NCBI GenBank assembly: GCA_003427395.1
Contig: BFEA01000264.1
Coordinates: forward strand, 141,267 to 205,266
Length of the DNA: 64,000 bases
Source: Chara braunii
Lineage: Eukaryota > Streptophyta > Charophyceae > Charales > Characeae
Direction: 5' to 3'
The notes beneath the pieces were generated by a model, which saw only the letters and a list, made by a program, of their open reading frames with translations, searched no databases and was not told where the DNA came from. How positions within the stretch are numbered: position 1 is the first letter of the stretch; each line of letters starts with the position of its first letter. Below are positions 19,289 to 30,065 of this stretch, one piece after another. Position numbers and translations under genes: made by a program.

Positions 19289-22042
19289 TCAGTAGTGGTA
19301 GCAGGCCGATTCATTGAGGTGATGAGGAGACTGAACGACTAAGTTACCGAAGGTTGAGGAAAACACAGCAGTGCAAGGACAAAAATATTGCAGATTGAGA
19401 GCGTAAACTTGAGACCGAGGATGATAGTTTTGCCTGCGAGTGTGGTCCCTCTCCTTCAGCGAAACGCAGAGGGTTGCGGTAGGTTCTAACTACGAATTGG
19501 TGACCTCTTTTGTGCTGATCTACTTCAGAGAAGACAGCGATCCCAACAAGGTAAGTGCAGATGTTCGTACGACAACCTGAAAAGATGATGAAACCAGTAG
19601 TTCAAAGAGACAGTGACCTATCAAGTCCAAAAATAATCGAAAGTGATGATCTTAAGTGATGGGAGGCCTGACTTTCACCTTCGTTTCTTCGAAGAGGCCA
19701 AATAGACCTAGAAATTACAGCTTCTTCTGGAAGGGGCTGAGGAGACTACAAGATTGGCTTGATCTGATGCCTTCGATATCAAGAGGAGCTAAGTGCCTCC
19801 GTACGTAGGGAGAGTCTGAGGGACCAGAGATCAGGCAGTTTTTAGTGACCGGTCCTCATCTAGCGAGAAATGGTGAAAACGATTAAACTTAAAGCAGGTC
19901 TAATGTCCTCAGACTGAAAAAATCGTAACAACAGACTGACTCAGTAGAACTAATCGTAAGGGAACTTTGAACCAAAGAACGGGAGAAGGTGATTCGATGG
20001 CGGAATGAAGGACCTTCTTATCCCGAAAGATCGAAAAACAGCTGATCTTAAGCAATAGTTAGCGGGTCCTACTACCGTCTTCATAACTCGTAAGAACTGC
20101 TAGGACTAAAGAGTAAACTTACGATATAGAAAGTAGATTGTAACAAAGGGTTGGTTTGGACGGGTGCTTTCCGAGTGGAAGTTCAGAAGAATAACAACAA
20201 CCAGCGAATAAGTACAGATATTCGTCGGTACGAAATGTCCGAAATCAGCAATGCGAACAATCGGTTTTCTACAGTACGGAGGCAGTAGCAACAATAGGCA
20301 GATTCGTTCCGACGATAACAAGAATGAACGACAGAACTTCGGAAAGTTGAGGGGAACGCATAAGAGGTAAGGGACACAGACAGTACTGATTGATGACGTA
20401 TGCGATGGCGGAATGACGGACCTTCTTATCCCGAAAGAGCGAAAAACAGTTGATCTTAATCAATAGTTAGCGGGTCTTACTACCGCCTTCGTAACTCGTA
20501 AGAACGGCTAGGACTAAAGAGTAAACTTACGATATAGAAAGTAGATTGTAACAAAAGGTTGGTTGGTTCGGAAGAAAATCAACAGCCAACGAATAAGCAC
20601 AGATATTCGTCAGGAAGAAAGGTCCGAAATCAGCAAGCGAACAGTCGGTTTTCTACCTTACGGAGGAAGTAGCAACAACAGGCTGATTCGTTCTGACTAA
20701 TAAGAATGAACGACCGAACTTTAAAAAGTTGAGGGGAACACATAAGGGGTAAGGGACACAGACAATACTGATTGATGACGTATACTTAAAACCAAAGACA
20801 CGTATGCTTAAAAACAAAGACGAAAGTACTGCAAATCAGTGAGCTTTCTCGGACGGGTCGCAACGGGAGCCTTTCGGATTGGATCAGGCTAATCGCAGAA
20901 ATAACCATCCCCCTTTTTAACAATGGCATAGGTAACTAGTGGCTAGCAACGTTCTCCCTGCCCTTTCTTCCTTCCCGTTCCGCCTCTCTTGGGAGACTAA
21001 CTACTAACAACAAGACGATTAGGAAGTTGCTATTTAGAGGTGCAAGGCAAAATGTGGAAACAACTCAGCGAGATAGTTTCGGGGTCTTAATAGGGATATT
21101 TTCATGAGGGGTGGTAAAGGGATATACCTGCAAACGACGAGGAATCGACCAGTAGCTTGAGACGATAACTGGCGGCTTTGCCACTATGGGGTCGTTCGAA
21201 TTTTTTGCTGCGTTCCAAGCCTTGAGTTGACAGAGACATGGTCTGTATCTAGGGCCGGAGGATCTTTCCGACAAAGGGTGCAAGGGGCAGTCTTTAGCAC
21301 ATTCAACACACGGCCCTCCCTCAACGAACCAGGTGGCTATCAGTTCATTAAAACACTCTCTCTCCCAACCTGGCTTCTCCATCCTTCTCTTCCACTCGGT
21401 TACCCAATTCTTCAGGCACATTCCGCTGAATACATCCGATCCTTGAGCCATAATAGCTGTTTCCCCCCTTCTCCTTTTTTTTTTTTTTTTTTTTTTTGAA
21501 GGGAAGCAGGTGAGTGGTTGCGGGTGGAAAGGTCGTGGTGGCTATGGCTGCACCTTACTTTGCTAACGGATGCTTCTACAGTGGTTGGGACAGGTTGAGA
21601 ATAAAGGGAAGTCTATTTCGCTAACTGGCGTTTCTTCAGAAGCTGAGACAGGTTGAGAAGAGGGGGAAGTGAGACATAGCACACGGTTACTGGTAGTGAA
21701 GCTTCGGCGACGAATGGTGCCAGGACGGCGAAAGACTACTGATGCCGCTATTCTGCTACCCGATAGAAGAGGAGAGGTCGACAATACTTCGTATCTACGC
21801 CATCCAGCGTAGCTACGCTGTCGGCGCGAATACCCTTACACGGGTATCCGCCCTGTATTATGCAAGTGGCAGAAAATGGTCTTGGCTTAAAGTTAAGTAT
21901 ACCGCGCTAGACGCGACTGTGTCTGTGATTACGTTGACAGGATGGTTGACTAGCGTAAAGAGTGCGTGTGCGCGCAGGTTTTAGGCGCGCGTGATTCATC
22001 TCCTGATGTTGATTAATAAACTCGCGCAAGCGCCGGCCTGTT

Positions 22043-22073
<31 letters not shown>

Positions 22074-22368
22074 TATTTTTTGTTACTCTTGATTAAACTA
22101 GAATCCAGGGGATATTTTTGTTCGATGGCTACGTTTGACCGAGTCGAGCGCGCGTGCGTAGAACGACCTCGACGCCGGCTTCAACAACGGCGAGACTTCT
22201 GCATGATAAACGGGTGCGCGACACCCAAAGCCTGGTGGGGCGACGGGCCAATTTTTTTTTATTTTTATTTTTTCTTTCCTTTTTTGATCCCACCCGGCTT
22301 ATACCGCGGACCGAGGAGTTCAACGTGCATGTGAGCCGGTGGGTGATTAGCCCACGAGGCGGAGGAAA
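17778..22368. repeat. Exact copy of 447-5037, probable assembly duplication
   Basis: Every position I compared matches 447-5037 at a constant offset of 17331, including homopolymer lengths such as the 44-T run and the (TA)n tract. Identity then falls suddenly at 22369, where AAACCTAAG replaces AAACTTGAG. After that the copies differ by several percent. True LTR2 sequence with the expected divergence is already present at 17047-17519. A mis-joined contig carrying LTR1's flank and first 550 bp explains this best. A very recent segmental duplication or gene conversion is the alternative. Confidence 0.75.
21065..21451 (-). CDS. Second copy of the unrecognised 128-aa ORF
   Basis: Identical to the ORF at 3734-4120. 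It lies inside the block inferred to be an assembly duplicate, so it probably does not represent a second locus. Confidence 0.2.
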   Translation of the reverse strand: MAQGSDVFSGMCLKNWVTEWKRRMEKPGWERECFNELIATWFVEGGPCVECAKDCPLHPLSERSSGPRYRPCLCQLKAWNAAKNSNDPIVAKPPVIVSSYWSIPRRLQVYPFTTPHENIPIKTPKLSR

Positions 22369-22560
22369 CCTAAGTAGCGGGGACCCTCTGCGGGTGCACC
22401 GCCCGCCAACCACGATCTGCTGTGAAAGGGGGTTGAGTGTGGGCATGTCCGGGGTGATCGGGGAGTTGGCGTATAGCGCCTGGGCGGGATAGCCCAGAGC
22501 ACGAAGGCGAAAGCCGCGGGCCCATGGGGAGCGTTGTAGCAGCCACGTCCCCTGTTCAAG
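22295..22560 (+). other. 25S rRNA-like segment, LTR2 copy
   Basis: Counterpart of 4964-5230. The first part is identical to LTR1 and the part after 22369 is diverged, so the segment spans the suspected chimera join. It is as decayed as the LTR1 copy. Confidence 0.65.
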
Positions 22561-25085
22561 CCTCCAGTGGGGGAATAAAAAGGGGGCGGCGCGCATCAGC
22601 AGGTGGGTGGTACCAGTCGGGGATCAGCCGGTAGCAATGGATCTGGGCCTCCCCGATGGGCCAGTCACCGTGCCTCCCCTCTGGCCTTCTCCCCCTGCGG
22701 GTTTAGCAGGTGATGGGCATGGACCCGGTCGGGTAGTACCGGCCGGCCGCAGCGGAGGACGGATAGTAGCAGGGGGCAGCGGGGCAGCGCTCCCGCAGCA
22801 ACGGACAGAGTGATAGCGCAGCGGGCGCCTGGTATTAGGATAGCGGAGCGCAACAGGGGAGGCCGATGAGCGAAGCGAGGGAGGCAACTGGGCGTGAACG
22901 TGGACGGGATAGAGTGACAGGTGCGAACGGAGGAAGAGATGGCTGACGGACAGAGCGCTGCGGGGCATCTGCCGGGTGGGCGAACGACAGGCAGAAGGGG
23001 AAAGCCGGGGAGGGGGAGTGATTGAACCTGGCCAGGGTTCGGCGCCAAGTACTGCCATTGGGGAGGAAGCTATGGCGGGTGGAATAACTCGTAGCTCGCT
23101 CAAACCTTGATGAAATTGGGCGGGCCGAGAGTCGAATCCAGCGTTTTTGGGATGGGCGACATCAAATATGAGGTCGGATTAGTGAGAAAGTTAGTAGATT
23201 AGGAGTTAGAGGAGGAAAACATCACGCGGGGCTATGGCAGGAAGGGGATGGAGAAGAAGGAAAACAGTTGAATCTCTCCCGATTTTCGATGGATTCGGGC
23301 GAGGTAAAGGGTTGATCTGAAGTTTTGGGGCAGAGCGAAGCCAAAGGTGAAGTCAGTTATAGCTCTAAGCTAGTATGTTAGAAGTCAGTAAGAAAAGGCT
23401 AAGCGCGGAGGTATGGAGAACGGGCTGTGACGGAAAAAGGGAGTGAACCTGTCCGACTTCTAGTGAAAATTTCATTTTCCTTTCCTTTCTTTGTTTTTCT
23501 TTTTTCTTTTCGGGCTCTTTACTTACCTAGCGGCGATGTCTATCCTCATGTACCAGTCACCGACCCCTCGATTGTGATGGAGGCCTCCCATCTATCATTA
23601 CGATTCGGGAATCTTTGTTTCCCCACCGCTTTAGCCCCCCCCCTCACTTTAACAGGATCTGGCCGGGTAAGCGGCCAGGGGCGCTTACATACCGGGTGCT
23701 AAGGCAGATGGGTGGGCAGCAAGCTGACGGGCGATGCAGCAGACCAGTGGGCAAATGGAAGATGATCGGAAGATGAGAGCGAAGGAGAGGAGCGAGGGGG
23801 CAACAGCGGGAGGGAGCGGGCAGTGAGACCACGGGAAGGGGTCTGCAGGCTATTTGCCTAGCTAGAGTATTGCCCGCAGTATTGAATAAAGTGGCGGGGG
23901 ATCAGCCACCGGATGACAAAGGCTATCGTGCGGAGTGAAGCGCTGCCTTTCGCAGCGGGCGGAGCAACGGGGGAGCAGCCGGGGAGCTTACAGGCCAAGC
24001 GACTAAATAAGATACTCCCTATCTTATCAATCTGCACGTGTGGGAAGACTAGTCATAGAAAGTTGCGGGTTCACATGTTGGCCGACAGCCTGCGGCTCAT
24101 TTGAGTCGCCTTGCACTAAGGTGTCGCTGATGGGATCACGCGTATAGTTATTCGTTGTAAGCCATTGAGCATTCGGAGCGACACTGGCCACTATTGCTCG
24201 CTGTATGCTATACAAGCTACAACTACCGCGGCAAACCAGATTCGGCAAGGCTACAGTTACCATTACTGCTTGTTGACGGTGTGGTTCGTTGTCTTGTGTC
24301 AGCTGCATATGCTTCTGCGGTGGTATCGTGCATATTACTACTCGTTGAGATTGAGTGTCCTGCTGCGACAGCTACTGGGCCTATCGTAGGCTACGGTGTT
24401 GGTCCGAAGTTTGACTGTTTGGGCCAACGTGATTGCGGGGGGGGCGAAAGGAGTAACATGAAGGAGTAGCCAGCCTATGAGAGAAGAAATGGGGCTAGAG
24501 TTCGGAGGTTCGTCAGGGGATTAGAGTTCAGCAGTTTGACGTCAGGCTGACTGAGCGGCTGACACATGGCCTCCATTGCGGGGCCCTCACTCGACCCAAG
24601 ATTACAAGGCTCTCTCTTGCGAGACTGAGAGCACCATTCTTGGATCTGAGAGTCTCAAAATCTATCTCTTTCTGCCCTTCTAAGTCTCAGTCTAGTCCTT
24701 GGTTACGAGAGGAAGGCGGCAGGCATGATTGCAACCCGTAGGTCCGCGTCAAGACTCTGTGGGGAATCCACCCACCGATTGAGGGAGCGCTGCCGGAACT
24801 CAGGAGGAGTTTTGGAGGCAGAAAATCGTCAGGTAAACCATTTTCATCTGTACAACCTACTACCACCCATGTTCGTTTATCCCCCTACAGTATGACTGTT
24901 GTATGAATGAGGTTGTCCCTATGGTTTTTGCTTTCTCTTAGGGACCCAATCAGACTGAATGGAAGGAACGTGTGAGAGTGAAGCCTAGGTTTCTGCTTTG
25001 TTGTGGCTGAAAGCAGACAAAGGGGTAAAATGGGGGAAGGTGGGAGGAAGGTAGTCTTGCATGCGTTTGGAAGGGTCAACCAAAG

Positions 25086-25769
25086 CCTGAGCATTGTTTC
25101 CATGATGAATGGCTCAGGGCTGTGTTTATTTGACTGTTTTCTAAAGGACCAGGCATTGTTTCCAAGGTGAATGACATGGTTGCTGTGTTTATTTAGTTGT
25201 TTTCTTGGGAACCAGGCATTGTTTCCATGGTGAATGGCCTGACTGCTCTAGTTAACTCTGGGGGTTTGCCTGATTGAAGGAGTTTAAGTTCTTGTGTATT
25301 CTAAGGGAGGATTTCTGGTCTAAGGCTAAGCATTGTTTCCATGGTGAATGGTTAGCCTGAAAACCACGCACATAAGTTAGACTGAGTATAAAGGGAAAAT
25401 ACTTTATATATATTTGCATGTGAACTGACAGTTGGGCATTGTTTCTACTGTGAATGGTCCAACGTTAAACCATATCATTAGAAAGAGAAAAGAGAAAATA
25501 CAAAGTGTAAATAGAAATAGTCTGGGCAAGTTGAACATTATTTCTACTGTGAATGGTTCAGTCCCCTGCCCATATTTGTCTTTTCTTTTGAAAACAAAGT
25601 CAGATAAATACTAAACTTTGGATATTAAACAGCTCCGGGCGACTAGGCATTGTTTCCATGGCGAATGGCCTAGTCATATGCTCAAAAGAAGAGAGAAGTA
25701 GTTGTGCAACCTGTTCGTGTATATTTTAAAGGCAAGTTGGGCATTGTTTCAGTGGCGAATGGTCCAGTT
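25086..25769 (+). repeat. Covarying stem-loop array, LTR2 copy
   Basis: The same eight stem-loops as in LTR1, in the same order. Several stems are better paired here: CCTGAGC/GCTCAGG for the first, GGCTAA...TTAGCC with an intact AATG for the fourth, and GACTAGG/CCTAGTC for the seventh. The last remains weak. Comparing the two LTRs lets stem changes be scored as compensatory or disruptive. Confidence 0.8.
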
Positions 25770-26062
25770 CTATGTCTTATGTAAGAGGGAAATAAGGGTT
25801 CAAGGACTTAAAAGATTCATAAACTATCTGTATGGAATAAACTTGAGATGGTGAGAGTACTTACCTTTGTGGTTTGGCTTGCATGTGACTAAGTGAGGCG
25901 ACTACTTTATTTGGGTTTCAATATTATAGGTAGTTGCTTTAGTTGCTCACCACGTGCTAGAGCCATAGGAGTTAATGTCAATTCCTGCATTTTCTGTAAT
26001 AACTTTTTTTACTTAGATCAATTCTTGCATATTCTCAGATTTTTTCTTATACTTGGCTTTGT

Positions 26063-26650
26063 ATAAATATTGGCAAGCTATTTTCTCTAAGGGAAGCGCA
26101 GACGAAATTTCTACAAATCCACAGAGTTAGTTGAATTTTGACTTGTCGAAAGTTCAACTTTGTCTTTTCTCTTATCTGACTTAGTTAAAATCTGGGAAGT
26201 CTCCTTTTCTAAAGGGAGTGCTGCCCAAATTTTTGTTAATTCAGGGAGTTTGACAAAATTGAACTTTGGAAAGTCAAAGTTACTTTCAAATTCTAGACTT
26301 AGCCTTGTATAAATTTTGGAATAGCACCTTCCTAGAGGAAGTGTTGTCGAAATTTCTACAAAATTAAGAAGTTAGTCAAATTCTGTCTAAAAGTTGAACT
26401 CGAGCTGTCTTTCGAGTTCATATCTGACTTAGTAAAAATGTGGGAAGTCTCCCTTTCTAAAGGGAGTGCTGCCCAAATTTGTGTTATTTCAGGGAGTTAG
26501 ACATGATTTTGACTTTCCGGAGTTAGAAATTATTTCTGGTCACATATTCGGGCTAATATAAATTCTGGAAATACATTTTTTTTTTGGTAAGCGATGCCGA
26601 AATTTTCTTAGTTTAAAGGAGTTAGACTATATTTCGACAGGTGGCAATTC
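26063..26650 (+). repeat. 125-bp tandem units, LTR2 copy
   Basis: Five units corresponding to 8713-9300, with substitutions between the copies. The second unit here has a better CTCC/GGAG stem than in LTR1. Confidence 0.65.
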
Positions 26651-28363
26651 TGGCGATCCACCCTGTATAATGGAGACTCTGCCAAGATGTACCTTTACTT
26701 TGGGCACTGCCTAAAGGTAGATTTAAGCTTAGATTGTAGGGTGAGATCGTGATTATTCTCCATGAACTTATAGCTTTAGCCTGGGGATTGACCTGTCTTG
26801 TGTTACAGGTCCTCTGGACCGTTTGATTCAGGACTTGGGGTAGCTTCAGCTTGATCCTACGAGGATCATCTTCTATTATCATTGATAACAGGTCGGTTGC
26901 CGATTCGTCGGTTTACGATTAAACTCCAATTCACTCATGCCACTCAACCTAAAGCCTTTAGCCTTGAGATCTAAATTGTTTTGTTGTGTTTTTACCCAGA
27001 CTTTATTGAATGGCCATCCAACAAAAGTACTGAGTATTTATTTAAGAGTTGCACGAGTGAGGCTTGTATGGCTAAAGCGAGGGGTATGAGTGCAAGGAAT
27101 GGTTGAAGTTGACCCCGTGTAGTGCGTGGACTTCTGGTTGAATCTTTGATGTGATTGCAGGTATGGTTGTGGTTCGGACTCTGGATGTGATTGGCTGCGA
27201 TTTCATACATATATGGCTGAGAGGAGCCTCACTGTGACTGTGATAAGTGATCGTCTTATATAACCAACCCTTATATATTTATGAGTGCACTGAGTGTTCG
27301 CGAGACCACCGATAACTGTGCATAAGGGTTATCCATATTTTGTCCTAAGAGGGAAGAAAGATTCCCTTTTTACCCTTGCTTGTTAGAGGTTTTTATGGTT
27401 GGACGTTGTAGTCTGTGGCAGCCGTCAAAGTCAAACCCCTTGACTTTCGCTCAGGCCCGGAGAGGGACTTATCTCCAGGGCAGTAAGAAGCGACTGCCAC
27501 TACAGGTGTGGACCTGTATACCACCCGCTCTGCATAAGGTGCAGAAGAGGGTGTGTGGTCTTCAACNGCGTATGGCGGTTGTCCAGCGTCGAGAGATTAA
27601 CCCTGAAGGCGCGTGTCAGCCGACACTTGAGTGTCGAATGCGACCCTCCAGATTAACGAGGACCGCACGAGTGTGGGTATTACATAGTACACCATGATTG
27701 CGACTGCTTGCGTACGCTTACATTGTGAGCCGATATGAGTTAGCCCTGCGTCCGCGCGGTTTTATATCAAGTCTCGCGAGCGACGCCTATCCGATTTCTC
27801 TATCGGAAAGTTATGGGATGACTACTAAGGGACTAGGAGTGTTCTCGCGTTGTTTGTGTTGTGTCGTTCCGTATGTGTGCGTGTGTATGTTTCTTTGTTT
27901 TGTGTTCGTAAAGTGGTGTGCGAATGGTGTGTGGGATGCGTCCTAGTCGACCGGCGACGAACCACGCATGGGACCTTAGCCCCCCAAGATGCCGGTTCGC
28001 GTGCGGGTTTGATAGAGGCGTACTACCGCGCGTACCCCCTATGCTACAACGAACGAGAAACGCCCTCGGATAGTCCACCTCTGCGATTGCAACTGATTAG
28101 CTTTCGTACTGTGGACTGGTAGCTCGGCGGGGATATGCCCACCGAAAGGAGGTGACAGCTCCCGTAAGGTGTAGGTAAGTCGTGCCTCGCGTAGGCCCTA
28201 TCCTGTCATAGGGGCTCGCGAGAGGTATGGCTGGTGCACTCGGCCGGAGCGGCTTGTGGAAGCTCCATGTATGTTGCGACGAAGGATTTTATCCAACTCC
28301 TGCGTGACGCGGCCGGGAGGGTCCCGCGCTGCCCCGTGCGGTGCCGGACCAATGCGCTCGACA

Positions 28364-28862
28364 ACGCACTACTACCCCGTAAGCTCACTTTCTCCTTAGA
28401 CGCTTAGGCTTGCTGAACTGAAAAATGTTACCTATGCTTCCTGAAGCCTACTCCGAACTGTTGGCCAGTAAAGGGTAGGTTCGGACGAGGAAGAAAGAAA
28501 ACAGCCATGGTTACTAATGGAGGATTTACCTTGCTGAATTAGAATGTACTTACCCCAGATTTTCGCTCGTTACAAGCGACGTTACTGTGGAAGGTCTCAC
28601 CACGTTGTTGTCTTCTGCAGGGATGCGGCTCCAGTCTGCGGCGGCGCGGGCCAGCGCGAAAATCCAAATGAGGAAAAGACTCCCGGAATGGCAAAATCTC
28701 GTGTAGAAATATTACCGGGCCAGGCTGCGTGGGGTACCCCTGCTTACTGCCCAGTTAACTGCCAGGCCTGTTCACCAGCCTACCCTGGTCACACCGTGGC
28801 GGGACAAGTTCCTAGCCTCCCGTGCTCTCCAGAGGGGGCTCCGTTTCTTTCCGCAATTTGTC
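28364..28862. other. Right flank of the LTR element
   Basis: The flank begins with the likely target duplicate ACGC. No gene is recognised in this part. Confidence 0.4.
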
Positions 28863-28982
28863 GTCAGCCGTGAGGCATTGGGAGACCCTGACCTCCTTCT
28901 TCTGGGTCCGAGGCGAGATGAGGTCAGCCGTGAGGCCTTGGGAGGCCCTGACCCCCTTCTTCTGGGTCCGAGGCAAGATGAG
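28863..28982 (+). repeat. 60-bp tandem duplication, in frame
   Basis: Two 60-bp units starting at 28863 and 28923 differ at a few positions. Because the unit length is a multiple of three, an open frame passes through both, giving REALGDPDLLLLGPRRDEVS followed by a near repeat. The frame stays open from about 28706 to a TAG at 29076-29078, roughly 124 codons without an early ATG. It looks protein-like and acidic towards the end (PSENFPSECQLSD). It may be an exon remnant of an unknown gene. Confidence 0.4.
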
Positions 28983-29078
28983 GATTTTTCCAACGGATTG
29001 GCTGCCTTCGATGCTCCTGGTCCCACGCCTAGCGAGAATTTTCCTTCCGAATGCCAGCTGAGTGACGTGATGGCCTAG

Positions 29079-29580
29079 GATCGCGGGTAAGTTCTGTTGA
29101 CAATTCTGATAGATTGCTTCCGGATTTCTCGTCTTCAGGAAATAACCGTTTCATTATTCATACTGCCGATATCAGCTTGCTTTGCGGAACCAATGAGAAA
29201 AAAGGATGAATACCCTCTATGACAGGATATATGGACTGGACGGATCTGATCACCGTGGAGTCCTAATGTGAGTATTATGCCCTCAATCTGTGGGCAAGGT
29301 CCCACTTGCCTCGGCCCACATGCTAGCGAATAGTATAGTTTACAAGTCTGTGTGACAGTCGAAGGGGGAAAACGGACGCTATTCAATTCAGCATGTGCGT
29401 TTGCTGCCTGGGTCTAGGTCCGCTACTCTCCTCTGTGTGCAAGACCATCTCGCATATAGTGAAGAACATGGACAGATACACCTCCACGATTTTTATTTTT
29501 TATTTTTCTTGGGAAACGGACCACAATTTTTGCCTTTTTGCACATCCACGTCAGTGGGGCGGGGCCCTTTGTGTGCAGTT
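29079..29580. other. Unassigned spacer
   Basis: No gene. A GGGCAAGGTCCCACTTGCC string at about 29292-29310 resembles one end of the CCNGGGGC inverted-repeat family seen further right, without a visible partner. Confidence 0.35.
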
Positions 29581-29671
29581 GGGTGTGCTCCACTACTCTC
29601 AACACGTTTCCGTGTTCTAGCAAAAGATTCACTCTCGTTTTGCACATTTCGATAGTAGTGGAGCCAAACCC
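29581..29671. mobile_element. Short inverted-repeat element (MITE-like, 91 bp)
   Basis: The left end GGGTGTGCTCCACTACTCTC and the right end, read in reverse complement as GGGTTTGGCTCCACTACTATC, form terminal inverted repeats of about 20 bp around a short core. It belongs with the GGGCCTCGCCACACC-type ends at 47349 and 56301. Confidence 0.5.
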
Positions 29672-30065
29672 TTTATTGGACGGACCTCCTTTGGGTGTAG
29701 GCGCAGCCAGAGAACGACGGGCCACAGAAAACCAAAAATAGCAAACGTGAACTATCTCTCTATGATAGGAAGAACGGGGGGAGAAGAGTAGGTTCGGCCG
29801 GCGACGGGCGCTGCGGCTGGCAATTGCGTCCCCGCGCCGCTTACCGTCTTGGTAAGCCTGTCTGGCGGCGGGCGTTTTCGTCGTGAAAACGTTTCCGTGG
29901 GTGATATCTCTTTCCCTTCGCCTTGTCGTAGGGCTATGGTGTGCTTCCATAGCGACGGTATCAGCAGACAGATACGTCTTCAGCGAACCTCCTCAAGGCC
30001 CCGAGCTAAGTTTAGCAGTGTTGTGTAACTCGTGTGTAGAGTATCTCTAAGTTCGTAGCGACAAC
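29672..30065 (+). other. Probable 5' UTR of LINE A
   Basis: Sequence upstream of LINE A ORF1, with no gene. The 5' end of the element cannot be fixed because no target-site duplication was matched to the 3' end at 37015. Confidence 0.35.

Larger units (their letters stand above)
21819..28363 (+). mobile_element. LTR copy ending the element (LTR2 body)
   Basis: It starts with TGTC and ends with GACA like LTR1. From 22369 to 28363 it is a diverged LTR copy with compensated hairpins and no mate-pair adapter. The first 550 bp (21819-22368) are identical to LTR1 and probably do not belong here. After the end comes ACGCACTACT, whose first four bases match those directly before LTR1. This pairs the two ends as one insertion. 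Confidence 0.75.

Noticed and set aside
447-22368. Genuine recent segmental duplication or an LTR of more than 11 kb
   Set aside because: True diverged LTR2 start sequence is already present before the gap, the identity step is abrupt, and the ACGC flank match supports LTR ends at 4488 and 28363. An assembly error explains all of these with one event.
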